DNA of 46,298 nt, taken from the NCBI GenBank assembly GCA_965658745.1, contig CBFHTK010000016.1:1-46298 (forward strand), given 5' to 3'. Position 1 is the first letter of the stretch. The number at the start of each line of letters is the position of its first letter. Source of the stretch: JAHDFB01 sp965658745. GTDB lineage: Bacteria > Bacteroidota > Bacteroidia > Chitinophagales > Saprospiraceae. The position numbers and the translations under genes are program-made. Of the stretch, positions 16,090 through 24,142 are shown one piece after another. The notes beneath the pieces were generated by a model. The model ran no database searches. It worked only from the letters and a program-made list of their open reading frames with translations, and was not told the DNA's origin.

Positions 16090-17133
16090 ATGGAAGAGAA
16101 ACGAACAGATGTTAACGAATTGGGTGAATTTGGTTTAATTGACCATCTCACCAAATCCTTTACAATACAAAAAGAATCAACAGTCAAGTCCATCGGGGAT
16201 GATGCAGCTGTGATCAACAATCAAAACTGGTTGACGGTCGTTTCGACAGATTCCTTAGTAGAGGGTATCCATTTTGATATGATGTACACTCCATTGAAAC
16301 ACTTGGGATATAAAGCAGTCAGTGTTAATGTATCAGATATCTATGCAATGAATGCAATACCGCAACAGATCCTTGTTTCACTAGCAATTTCAAATCGTTT
16401 TTCAGTAGAAGCATTGGAGGAATTTTATGCGGGTGTTCGTGCAGCGTGTGATCACTACAAAATAGATTTAGTCGGTGGAGACACAACATCATCCAATAAG
16501 GGTTTATTTATAAATATTACAGCTATCGGTCGTGCAATGCCAGAGCGGGTTACCTACCGAAGTGGCGCTAGACCCGGTGATATACTGTGCGTTTCTGGTG
16601 ATCTCGGTGCTGCATACTTGGGTTTACAGATTCTTGAACGCGAAAAGATGCTTTTTCTTGACAACCAGAATGTGAAACCTGAGCTAAAAGAACACCAGCA
16701 TCTCTTAGGTCGACAATTGAAGCCAGAAGCTCGAGGTGATATTATCGCATACATGGCAGAGAATGATATCTTTCCAACTTCTATGATCGATGTAAGTGAT
16801 GGGCTTTCGTCTGAGATTTTACATATCTGTAAAGAATCAGATGTGGGAGTTTTACTAGAAGAAAGCAAAGTTCCAATTCACCCTGAGACGGAAAAAACAG
16901 CGATTAGTTTCAGCATGGATCCAATTACATGTGCATTAAGTGGAGGAGAGGATTATGAATTACTGTTTACAGTCGACTCCGGAGATCTAGACAAAGTACG
17001 AACGATGCCTGATGTATATATCATCGGTGATGTTGCAGACCCTTCATATGGGGCTATGCTAAAAACTACAGGAGGTAATTTTCACAAACTGACAGCTCAG
17101 GGTTGGAAGCACTTTGAAGAAGGAGAAAAATAG
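16090..17133 (+). CDS. thiL: Thiamine-monophosphate kinase
   Basis: ThiL phosphorylates thiamine monophosphate to thiamine diphosphate, the last step of cofactor synthesis. 347 residues, near the family norm. Seen: SIGDDAAVI (residues 34-42), STDSLVEGIHFD, SVNVSDIYAMNA, VGGDTTSS, MIDVSDGLSSE and ALSGGEDYELLFT, the ordered signature set of ThiL within the PurM/ThiL superfamily. It follows the TRAP pair by 71 bases on the same strand and is convergent with the flavin reductase gene (7 bases between stops). No other thiamine gene is in the window. Confidence 0.96.
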   Translation: MEEKRTDVNELGEFGLIDHLTKSFTIQKESTVKSIGDDAAVINNQNWLTVVSTDSLVEGIHFDMMYTPLKHLGYKAVSVNVSDIYAMNAIPQQILVSLAISNRFSVEALEEFYAGVRAACDHYKIDLVGGDTTSSNKGLFINITAIGRAMPERVTYRSGARPGDILCVSGDLGAAYLGLQILEREKMLFLDNQNVKPELKEHQHLLGRQLKPEARGDIIAYMAENDIFPTSMIDVSDGLSSEILHICKESDVGVLLEESKVPIHPETEKTAISFSMDPITCALSGGEDYELLFTVDSGDLDKVRTMPDVYIIGDVADPSYGAMLKTTGGNFHKLTAQGWKHFEEGEK

Positions 17134-17140
17134 TTTGGAA

Positions 17141-18010
17141 CTAAGCGAATGCCAAGGCTAAAGCAGAATCAATATCTTTTTCGGCGATTAAGCCTTTAAT
17201 AAGATTATGTTTGGCCTCTGTGTTGCTAAAGTCATTTTTGAATCGAGTTTTTGCTTCTTGACAAGCCGAGTCCGAAGGCTTTTCTCTTTGTCCCGCCAAG
17301 AAAGCTAATTCGTTTCCAGTTAAGTAATCACTTTCGCGTATCTCAGTTGGTAATTGATCAAACCCTATACATAACTGCGTAACAGCTTGAACAATTGGAA
17401 ACACATTGCTTCCACTTGCGCGAACATAATATGCCCTACCCATTCTACCCATCAGATCCATCTTGTGTGGATCCAACCGTCCATTCTCCTCAATAGCCTC
17501 TTCTCGAACATGTAATCTATGAATTTTACAAATTATCAAGTGACCTGCACCTCCATGTTCTCCTAATGGAATAATTTCGTCTACAGTACACTCCATACTA
17601 GCGGGCGATTCTAGTACCATAGGAACACTAACTACCTCTCCAGAAGTAGGAGTTAGTCCCGATTTATCAAACTCTGAAACATCACTTGGAAATTCAACGC
17701 TTGCAATAGCCATTTGACGAACGATTGAATAATCAACAACGTTAATTACCGCTTCAGGATTTGTTTTAAGATTTGCTAAGGTGTCCTTTGTCGTATTATT
17801 TGACACTCTACGGTTGCTAGAAAAAACAGCAATCGGAGGGTTACTACTAAAGACGTTAAAGAAACTATAGGGAGCTAGGTTTACAACTCCATCTGCATTT
17901 ACCGTAGAAACGAAAGCAATAGGTCTTGGAGCTACCGCTCCCAAAAGAAATTGATGAAAATCTCTTGTTTCTATGTCTTCGGGGTTAATTATGCGCTTCT
18001 TATGATCCAT
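17141..18010 (-). CDS. Flavin reductase-like domain protein
   Basis: 289 residues with an N-terminal flavin-reductase-like (split-barrel FMN-binding) domain: LGAVAPRPIAFVSTV, NLAPYSFFNVFSSNPPIAVF and CTVDEIIPLGEHGGAGHLIICK. The family binds FMN and reduces flavins or acts as a two-component mono-oxygenase partner. The C-terminal part beyond about residue 200 (NVFPIVQAVTQLCIGFDQLP and onwards) is an extra helical region. It lies 37 bases downstream of bshA on the same strand, so it may be cotranscribed. Function beyond flavin binding not determined. Confidence 0.88.
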   Translation of the reverse strand: MDHKKRIINPEDIETRDFHQFLLGAVAPRPIAFVSTVNADGVVNLAPYSFFNVFSSNPPIAVFSSNRRVSNNTTKDTLANLKTNPEAVINVVDYSIVRQMAIASVEFPSDVSEFDKSGLTPTSGEVVSVPMVLESPASMECTVDEIIPLGEHGGAGHLIICKIHRLHVREEAIEENGRLDPHKMDLMGRMGRAYYVRASGSNVFPIVQAVTQLCIGFDQLPTEIRESDYLTGNELAFLAGQREKPSDSACQEAKTRFKNDFSNTEAKHNLIKGLIAEKDIDSALALAFA

Positions 18011-18047
18011 TGTGATGATTGTTTAATTCAGCTTAAATATAGGAGAA

Positions 18048-19193
18048 TCAAACCAATGCTTCAGCAGTTACCTCATCATAAACCTGAGTATAATATGCTT
18101 CATATTGTGGAAGAATACTATTGATGTGGAATTTGAGGGCAGTTTCATAAGCTCCTTTCTTCAGTTGATTGTGGAGCGTTTCATCTTTAAGTATAGCTAA
18201 TGCATTCTTTGCCATATCATCAACATCCCCGACATTGGACAGATAGCCAGTTACTCCATGAATATTTACCTCGGGTAATCCTCCCGCATTTGAACTTATC
18301 ACAGGTACTTCACATGCCATTGCTTCCAAGGCAGCCAATCCAAAACTTTCGTTTTCCGAGGGTATAATAAATAGATCTGAAATATCAAGAAGCTCTTCAA
18401 CTGCATCTTGCTTACCTAGAAATCTTATGTCTTCGCATAATCTCAATTCCCGACACATAACCTCTAAGTTTCTTCTCTCAGGTCCATCACCAATCAAAAA
18501 CAACTTACAAGGAATTTCCTTTTGGACTTTGGCAAAAACTTTGATGACATCCTCAACTCTTTTGACTTTCCTAAAATTGGAGACATGAGTCATGATCTTC
18601 TGGCCATTTGGGGCAATAGCCACCTTAAAATGGTTCTTATGTTGTTTCCTAAAACGTGAGAAATCAATGAAATTATAGATTACCTGTATCTCTTTCTTAA
18701 TATCAAACGTATCTAATGTTTTCTGTTTGAGTTGCTGAGACACCGCTGTCACACCATCAGAACTATTGATACTAAACTCTACTACTGGCGCAAACGACGG
18801 ATCATTACCTACTAAAGTAATATCTGTTCCATGGAGGGTAGTAATCACTGGTAACGCAATTCCTTTGCTCTTCAAAATCGATTTTGCAAGAAATGCAACT
18901 GAAGCGTGAGGAATGGCATAGTGCACGTGAAGTAAGTCTAGTTTTTCGTACAATACAACATCGACAAGCTTTGAGGCAAGAGCTGTATCGTAAGGTGAGT
19001 AGTCGAATAGTGGGTAGTCCTCTGTATTAACTTCATGAAAAAATATATTTTCGTGAAAGCTATTTAATCTAGCAGGTCTACGATATGTGATAAAGTGAAT
19101 TTGATGGCCATTATCGGCAAGCGCCATTCCTAATTCAGTTGCAACTACTCCACTTCCACCAAAAGTTGGATAGCAAACGATGCCTATCTTCAT
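18048..19193 (-). CDS. bshA: N-acetyl-alpha-D-glucosaminyl L-malate synthase
   Basis: GT4-family glycosyltransferase that joins GlcNAc from UDP-GlcNAc to L-malate, the first step of bacillithiol synthesis. 381 residues. Seen: MKIGIVCYPTFGGSGVVATE at the N-terminus, HVHYAIPHASVAFLAK, TTLHGTDITLVGNDPSF, HVSNFRKVKRVEDVI, and PSENESFGLAALEAMACEVP with the donor-site ESFGLAALE motif. These are specific to BshA. bshB and bshC are not in the window. It starts at 19193, divergent from the MerR gene with 255 bases between. Confidence 0.95.
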   Translation of the reverse strand: MKIGIVCYPTFGGSGVVATELGMALADNGHQIHFITYRRPARLNSFHENIFFHEVNTEDYPLFDYSPYDTALASKLVDVVLYEKLDLLHVHYAIPHASVAFLAKSILKSKGIALPVITTLHGTDITLVGNDPSFAPVVEFSINSSDGVTAVSQQLKQKTLDTFDIKKEIQVIYNFIDFSRFRKQHKNHFKVAIAPNGQKIMTHVSNFRKVKRVEDVIKVFAKVQKEIPCKLFLIGDGPERRNLEVMCRELRLCEDIRFLGKQDAVEELLDISDLFIIPSENESFGLAALEAMACEVPVISSNAGGLPEVNIHGVTGYLSNVGDVDDMAKNALAILKDETLHNQLKKGAYETALKFHINSILPQYEAYYTQVYDEVTAEALV

Positions 19194-19357
19194 TGTTTAA
19201 ATTTTAAGTCTAGAAGTGTTTACATTAATTGAGTTGATTTCATCTCTTTTGTGTCATGAATGCGACAAGTTGATGCTATATTGGCAATAATATCTATTTG
19301 TGATTTTTTAACTCGACTACCGGCAAAACGTACAATACGTATGATATATATACATTC

Positions 19358-19388
19358 TGTAAACAATTGTTAAACTTAATTGTTTACA
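19358..19388. promoter_or_regulatory. Perfect 11-bp inverted repeat, candidate operator of the MerR regulator
   Basis: TGTAAACAATT at 19358-19368 and AATTGTTTACA at 19378-19388 are exact reverse complements with a 9-base spacer. The element lies in the divergent gap between bshA and the MerR gene, 60 bases before the MerR GTG. Smaller symmetric motifs flank it: ACGTA-CAA-TACGT at 19328-19340 and TTGAA-T-TTCAA at 19403-19413. The architecture fits autoregulation by a dimeric or tetrameric regulator; binding is inferred. Confidence 0.5.
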
Positions 19389-19448
19389 CTGCTCATATAG
19401 CATTGAATTTCAAAAGATTAAAAACACTTCTTGCAAACAACACCATAA

Positions 19449-20339
19449 GTGGTAGTCTATTCCATCAAAGATATCGAAAATCTCTGCGGCATAAAAGCCC
19501 ACACTTTGCGTATGTGGGAAAAACGGTATAACATATTGGTCCCCCAAAGAACAGAGACTAATATCCGATATTACACGGAGGAAGACTTACGACATGCCTT
19601 AAATATTTCACTGTTGTATCGCAAAGGTATGAAGATCAGCAAACTCGCTCGTCTCAATAAAGATGAAGTGCGAACAAGAGTTGCAGAGATTACAGAAGTC
19701 GATGACGCTTTCGAAAAGAGTTTAGACACCTTATCTATTTCAATGCTTGAACTTGACCAATATAAATTTGATCAGATTCTAAATAAGAATATCAAGCAAA
19801 ACGGTTTTGAAGAGACAATGGAGACTGTAATCTATCCGCTTCTCGAAAAAATCAATCTAATGTGGGTTGCAGGGTCTATCAATGAGGTTCACGAGACTTT
19901 TGTTCTAAATATTATCAAGCACAAACTTATTGTGCAGATCGATAATCTGCCTACACGAAAGAAAAACAAAAAAGGTAGTTTTATCTTATATATTCCACCT
20001 GAAGAGTCTCAGTCCCTCTCTCTTTTGTACATGTATTACATTCTAAAAAGAGATGGATTCAGCGTTTTTTACTTGGGTGAAGATGTTTCGGTTAATCGAT
20101 TAATTCATGCTTGCGAACTATTGGAGCCAGAATACGTTTTCACTATCATTAATGATGCATTCACTGAAACTCCGCTTCAACCTTACATTGATAAAATATG
20201 CGATAAAATATCCTCAACCATGCTAGTTTCAGGATACCAAGCGTTAAATCAATCAGTGGTGGCTAAGGAAAGCTGTAAAATTCTACCAGGCCTAGGTGAC
20301 GTAGTAGAATTCACAAATTCGATAAAAAACAATATTTAA
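19449..20339 (+). CDS. MerR-family regulator with a degenerate B12-binding-type domain
   Basis: 296 residues, GTG start. N-terminal winged-helix MerR DNA-binding domain (residues 1-70: YSIKDIENLCGIKAHTLRMW, NIRYYTEEDL). The rest follows the CarH/LitR layout: four-helix bundle with W139-x9-E149, then a Rossmann domain (PPEESQSLSLLYMYYILKRD, VFYLGEDVS). In CarH the pair after the Trp is Glu-His; here it is Glu149-Thr150. The cobalt-ligating His of the ERHxxG motif aligns with Gln188. Cobalamin binding is therefore doubtful. Twenty-four bases downstream is a YceI lipoprotein gene, probably the same transcript. An inverted repeat upstream may be its operator. Confidence 0.88.
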   Translation: MVVYSIKDIENLCGIKAHTLRMWEKRYNILVPQRTETNIRYYTEEDLRHALNISLLYRKGMKISKLARLNKDEVRTRVAEITEVDDAFEKSLDTLSISMLELDQYKFDQILNKNIKQNGFEETMETVIYPLLEKINLMWVAGSINEVHETFVLNIIKHKLIVQIDNLPTRKKNKKGSFILYIPPEESQSLSLLYMYYILKRDGFSVFYLGEDVSVNRLIHACELLEPEYVFTIINDAFTETPLQPYIDKICDKISSTMLVSGYQALNQSVVAKESCKILPGLGDVVEFTNSIKNNI

Positions 20340-20363
20340 CTAACAATAAACAAAAATAATTTT

Positions 20364-21032
20364 ATGAAGAGTATAACAAAATTAAGCTGGTTATTTCTAT
20401 TAGGACTTTTAGTTGTAGCATGTAAACCATCAGGTGATAAAGCTGAAACATCTGAAGCTGGAGAAGCTGCTGAAACATCTGGAGTTACATACAATGTAAT
20501 GCCTGAAGGTAGTATGGTTTTGTGGATCGGATCTGGTGTAGGAAAACAACACAATGGAACTGTTAACGTCAGTAAGGGAGCAGTTTCAATGGAAGACGGT
20601 AAACTAACAGGTGGAAAATTCAATATGGATATGACTTCAATCGTTGTTAAGGATCTAGAAGGAGATAGAAAAGGATATCTTGAATCGCACTTAAAAGGCT
20701 TAGGAGATGACAATGCCAATGATTTCTTTAATACAAAATCTTTTCCAAATTCTACTTTTGAAATTACAAAAGCAACTCAGTTGTTAAATGATGAAAATGC
20801 AAACTATATCATCAATGGTAACCTTACCATTAAGGATGTAACTAAACAAGTTTCATTCAAAGCTCAAGTAAATGAAAATGACGGAATGATCTCTGTCACG
20901 ACACCTCAGTTTACAATTGATCGTACAGAATGGGGTATCAAGTACGGTTCTTCTACATTTTTCGATGATCTAAAAGATAAAGCAATCGGAAACGATATAG
21001 GATTCCAAATTAATTTGGCTGCTAAGTCTTAA
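20364..21032 (+). CDS. YceI-family lipoprotein
   Basis: 222 residues: signal peptide and lipobox LVVAC (Cys20), an acidic linker rich in Glu/Ala/Thr, then a YceI domain (YNVMPEGSMVLWIGSG, GGKFNMDMTSIVV, HLKGLGDDNANDFFNTKSFP, FTIDRTEWGIKYGSSTFFDD). YceI proteins are lipocalin-like barrels that bind isoprenoid chains such as polyprenols or quinones in the periplasm; here it would be membrane-anchored. It lies directly behind the MerR gene and is followed by a perfect terminator. The pairing suggests the regulator controls an isoprenoid-linked function. Confidence 0.92.
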   Translation: MKSITKLSWLFLLGLLVVACKPSGDKAETSEAGEAAETSGVTYNVMPEGSMVLWIGSGVGKQHNGTVNVSKGAVSMEDGKLTGGKFNMDMTSIVVKDLEGDRKGYLESHLKGLGDDNANDFFNTKSFPNSTFEITKATQLLNDENANYIINGNLTIKDVTKQVSFKAQVNENDGMISVTTPQFTIDRTEWGIKYGSSTFFDDLKDKAIGNDIGFQINLAAKS

Positions 21033-21057
21033 TTGATTTCCCCTGATTAAAATCTAG

Positions 21058-21087
21058 ACCTCGAAACAATAGTTTCGAGGTTTTTTT
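21058..21087 (+). terminator. Rho-independent terminator of the merR-yceI unit
   Basis: CCTCGAAAC at 21059-21067 pairs with GTTTCGAGG at 21072-21080 around an AATA loop (10 bp counting A21058-T21081), followed by seven T. Confidence 0.88.
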
Positions 21088-21182
21088 ATGCCTTATCTGG
21101 TATGATTGCAGAATAACGCAAAGATTTTTACCAATTTGGATGAACTTGAAAACCTTTCTGTTCCTAGCAGAATTATAAGACT

Positions 21183-22091
21183 ATGGAAAAGATACTAATT
21201 GCAGGAGGATCGGGATTAATCGGGCGTGAAATAATCCGCCAATTGGATTCTGAAGACTATATAATACATATTCTAAGTCGCTCTAAACATGAAAATACCG
21301 AGCGGGTCAAGTACTTTCAGTGGGACCTAAAGAAACAGTGGATTGAAGAAGGAGCAACTGAAGTAGATTTCATCATAAACTTAGCAGGTGCTGGTATTGC
21401 AGACAAAAAATGGACAGAAGCCAGAAAAATGATCTTGATTGATAGTCGTGTCCAATCGGCATCTTGTATTCAGAAAGCCCTTGAGAGTCAATCGTCCAAA
21501 GTTAAAGCGTATATTTCTGCTTCAGCTATTGGTTTTTACGGTGACTCTCGAGACCAGTGGGTCGATGAAACAAGCTCTCCTGCTGATTCTGGATTCTTAT
21601 CAAAATGTACCGTTCAATGGGAGAAAGCAGCTGAAAAATTGGCAACAGTTGTCAATAGAGTAGCAATAATTCGTATAGGAATCATACTGGCAAGTGACGG
21701 TGGAGCATTTCAAAAAATGATGATTCCTTTCCAATTTCGAATGGCAAGCTATTTTGGTGATGGATCAATGTATTATTCTTGGATTCACATTGAAGATATT
21801 GCTAGGACTTTCATACATGCCTTTAGACAAAATGATATAAGTGGTGTATTCAATGGTGTAGCACCGGAAGTTGTGACGAATAAGAAGATGGTGGAGACTA
21901 TCAAGGACGTCAAATCTGGATGGTATCTTTTAAACCCAGTTCCAACTGCTGCCCTACGTCTTGCGATGGGTGAAATGGCTGATGTCGTACTTACTAGCAA
22001 CCGAGTGCAATCTGAAAAAATAGTAAAAGCAGGTTTCGAATTTAAATATCCAAAGCTAGAGCCTGCAATTAGAGCACTTCTCAGGAACTAG
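21183..22091 (+). CDS. TIGR01777-family epimerase-like oxidoreductase
   Basis: 302-residue extended-SDR protein. The nucleotide-binding motif is GGSGLIG (residues 8-14); further family features are INLAGAGIADKKW, SASAIGFYGDSRDQWVDE, the substitute catalytic region FLSKCTVQWEKAA and IRIGIILASDGGAFQKM, all characteristic of the YfcH/SulA-like TIGR01777 group. The function of this widespread family is not established. Monocistronic by spacing: a terminator lies 96 bases upstream and the rhomboid gene starts 98 bases downstream. Confidence 0.92.
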   Translation: MEKILIAGGSGLIGREIIRQLDSEDYIIHILSRSKHENTERVKYFQWDLKKQWIEEGATEVDFIINLAGAGIADKKWTEARKMILIDSRVQSASCIQKALESQSSKVKAYISASAIGFYGDSRDQWVDETSSPADSGFLSKCTVQWEKAAEKLATVVNRVAIIRIGIILASDGGAFQKMMIPFQFRMASYFGDGSMYYSWIHIEDIARTFIHAFRQNDISGVFNGVAPEVVTNKKMVETIKDVKSGWYLLNPVPTAALRLAMGEMADVVLTSNRVQSEKIVKAGFEFKYPKLEPAIRALLRN

Positions 22092-22150
22092 CTAGCACTA
22101 TTTCGTAATATGACTGGCACACTCCCTGCCTATTTATCTAATATTCGCTG

Positions 22151-22158
22151 TAAATTTG
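22151..22158 (+). promoter_or_regulatory. Candidate -7 element of the rhomboid gene
   Basis: TAAATTTG matches TAnnTTTG, 31 bases before the rhomboid ATG at 22190. The expected -33 position holds CTG rather than TTG. Confidence 0.35.
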
Positions 22159-22189
22159 CCGCAAGTAAGTGATTAGTTAACATAGCAAT

Positions 22190-22864
22190 ATGATATTTCC
22201 TGTAGGTGATGAAAATGTAATTGGAGGGGCAAAACCATACGTCACTTACACCTTTATAGGTCTTAATGTCTTAGTATTCTTGTACTCGATTTCATTGGGT
22301 AACAACATTGGAGAATTCTATCAAGCTTATGCTACTATTCCGTTTCAAATCATGGAAGGCAATGGTTGGCTGAGCCTACTAACTAACACATTCTTACATG
22401 GTGGGTTAATACACATCGCAGGCAATATGCTTTTTCTCTGGATATTTTCAGATAATGTTGAAGCAGTTCTGGGTAATATTTGGTTCATCGTATTTTACTT
22501 AGCTGGTGGAATCTTTGCTTCACTAGCACACGTTGCTTTTAACCAAAGCAGTATGATACCATCACTGGGCGCATCAGGAGCTTTATCAGCAGTCATGGGT
22601 GCATACCTTGTGTTCTTTCCACAGTCAAAAATCAAAGTACTCGTTATCTATATTTTCCGAAATGTCTACATTTCAGCGCTCTATTTTCTTGGTCTATGGT
22701 TTATATTCCAAATCATTTCATCTCTTTGGGCTAGTAATGATCCCAATAGCCCTGGTACAGCTTGGTGGGCTCACATTGGTGGATTTGTATTTGGTTTGGT
22801 TGTTGCGCTTGTGCTTAAGAAACTTCGAATTATCGAACCTAAATTCTTCTATAAAAGAACTTAA
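22190..22864 (+). CDS. Rhomboid-family intramembrane serine protease
   Basis: 224 residues with six or seven membrane segments. Catalytic dyad: Ser129 in LGASGALS and His195 in WWAHIGGF. The conserved HGGLIHIAGNMLFLW (oxyanion-site His and Asn) is present. Rhomboids cleave membrane proteins inside the bilayer; the substrate is unknown. The N-terminus PVGDENVIGGAKPYVTY is typical of this bacterial subgroup. The LysE-type gene starts 2 bases after its stop, so the two are likely cotranscribed. Confidence 0.94.
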   Translation: MIFPVGDENVIGGAKPYVTYTFIGLNVLVFLYSISLGNNIGEFYQAYATIPFQIMEGNGWLSLLTNTFLHGGLIHIAGNMLFLWIFSDNVEAVLGNIWFIVFYLAGGIFASLAHVAFNQSSMIPSLGASGALSAVMGAYLVFFPQSKIKVLVIYIFRNVYISALYFLGLWFIFQIISSLWASNDPNSPGTAWWAHIGGFVFGLVVALVLKKLRIIEPKFFYKRT

Positions 22865-22866
22865 AT

Positions 22867-23502
22867 ATGCCACTATTTCTAGAAGGTGTTGGATTTGGAT
22901 TAGTACTTGCTGCAATGTTGGGCCCCATCTTCGTAGTGTTAATGCACAGTTCGATCAAGCGCGGTTCAAAGGCCGGTTTCGCTGCTGCTTCAGGAATATG
23001 GATCAGTGATTTAAGCTTCATTATACTCTCTTATTTGTTTGTTTCAAAACTGATCAGCTGGGTTGATAATGACGATTTTACTTTTTGGAGTTCGTTAATT
23101 GGTGGACTTATTCTATTGTTTTTCGGAATAGTGACGTTCGTTCGAAAATCAAACTTTAATGAAGAAAGTCTATATGCTTCAATACCCTTAAAAGAATGGT
23201 CAGCCTTTTTTATAAAGGGTATTCTTGTGAACACTGTCAACCCCTTCACATTCGTATTCTGGATCGGTGTAATGACCAGCAATGTAATCGGTCGGAATCT
23301 GAGTTTGGCAGAAACGATAGAGTTCGTAGGGGCTATATTTCTTACGATCGTTTTTACAGACTCTCTTAAAGTTCTTTTAGCAAATCGTATTAGACACTAT
23401 ATCAATCAGAGAACTTTTAGCTTGATCAGTAAAGTTGCTGGTATTGGGCTAATTGGATTTGGTGTCTACCTACTTTATCTCTCTTATTCTAGCGCTGGGT
23501 AA
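22867..23502 (+). CDS. LysE-family exporter
   Basis: 211 residues with about six membrane segments. The N-terminus GFGLVLAAMLGPIFVVLMHS is the LysE/RhtB motif region with its GP; KGILVNTVNPFTFVFWIG is the second conserved repeat with the NP motif. The family exports amino acids or similar small molecules. It is placed 2 bases after the rhomboid gene. Substrate unknown. Confidence 0.9.
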   Translation: MPLFLEGVGFGLVLAAMLGPIFVVLMHSSIKRGSKAGFAAASGIWISDLSFIILSYLFVSKLISWVDNDDFTFWSSLIGGLILLFFGIVTFVRKSNFNEESLYASIPLKEWSAFFIKGILVNTVNPFTFVFWIGVMTSNVIGRNLSLAETIEFVGAIFLTIVFTDSLKVLLANRIRHYINQRTFSLISKVAGIGLIGFGVYLLYLSYSSAG

Positions 23503-23545
23503 TTACCTGAGCATTTAAAACAACTTAAATATTCACCATACATTA

Positions 23546-23575
23546 TTGATATTTCCTTTTGTTAACCTATCTTGG
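23546..23575 (+). promoter_or_regulatory. Candidate promoter of the DoxX-like gene
   Basis: TTG at 23546-23548 and TATCTTGG at 23568-23575 (one mismatch to TAnnTTTG) with a 19-base spacer, 14 bases before the ATG at 23590. Confidence 0.35.
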
Positions 23576-23589
23576 GTAAAAACTAAACT

Positions 23590-23976
23590 ATGAGTCAACC
23601 TTCAAAAACTCTTGCTTGGATTTCTTATGGCCTACAAGGATTTTTATCTCTTGCTTTTGCAGCAGGAGCCATCAGTAACATTCTAAAATTTGAAAGTGCT
23701 GTCAAGGCAGCGGAAGACATGGGTTTCCCTGACGGATCGGTTGTTATTTTAGGTATTATTCTATTGGTTGCTGTAATACTCTATGCTGTTCCTCAAACTT
23801 CAGTAGTTGGAGCTGGATTTATTACCGCTTGGTTGGGAGGAGCTGTTGCTACCCACATGATTCACAGTGATACGTTCGGAATGACGATCATGCCTGTGAT
23901 ATTTGGAATTCTTATTTGGTTAGCAATTTGGCTGCGCAACATGGACCTTCGCAAAGTCTTTCCATTGCAATCGTAA
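23590..23976 (+). CDS. DoxX-like small membrane protein
   Basis: 128 residues with four hydrophobic segments. WISYGLQGFLSLAFAAGAIS, AAEDMGFPDG and LGGAVATHMIHSDTF follow the DoxX/DoxX-like family, whose members are linked to quinone-dependent or thiosulfate redox chemistry in a few cases and otherwise uncharacterised. Single gene by spacing. Function here is open. Confidence 0.78.
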   Translation: MSQPSKTLAWISYGLQGFLSLAFAAGAISNILKFESAVKAAEDMGFPDGSVVILGIILLVAVILYAVPQTSVVGAGFITAWLGGAVATHMIHSDTFGMTIMPVIFGILIWLAIWLRNMDLRKVFPLQS

Positions 23977-24061
23977 AGACTACTGGTTCAAACTTTATGT
24001 AAACCATTCGTTTTCTTTCCCGGATAATTGATTTAGTGACGGGTTGAATATTTGTGGTTAT

Positions 24062-24097
24062 ATAAAAAGGGTTATCACCATGAAGGTGACAACCCTT
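24062..24097 (-). terminator. Terminator of the T9SS cargo gene (possibly bidirectional)
   Basis: AAGGGTTATCACC at 24067-24079 pairs with GGTGACAACCCTT at 24085-24097 with one A-C mismatch and a 5-base loop. On the minus strand five T follow the stem (A run at 24064-24068, partly in the stem); on the plus strand the tail is weaker. Confidence 0.75.
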
Positions 24098-24142
24098 ATT
24101 TATCTAGCAGTAGTATTACCTACTGCTTTCAACTATTACTGC

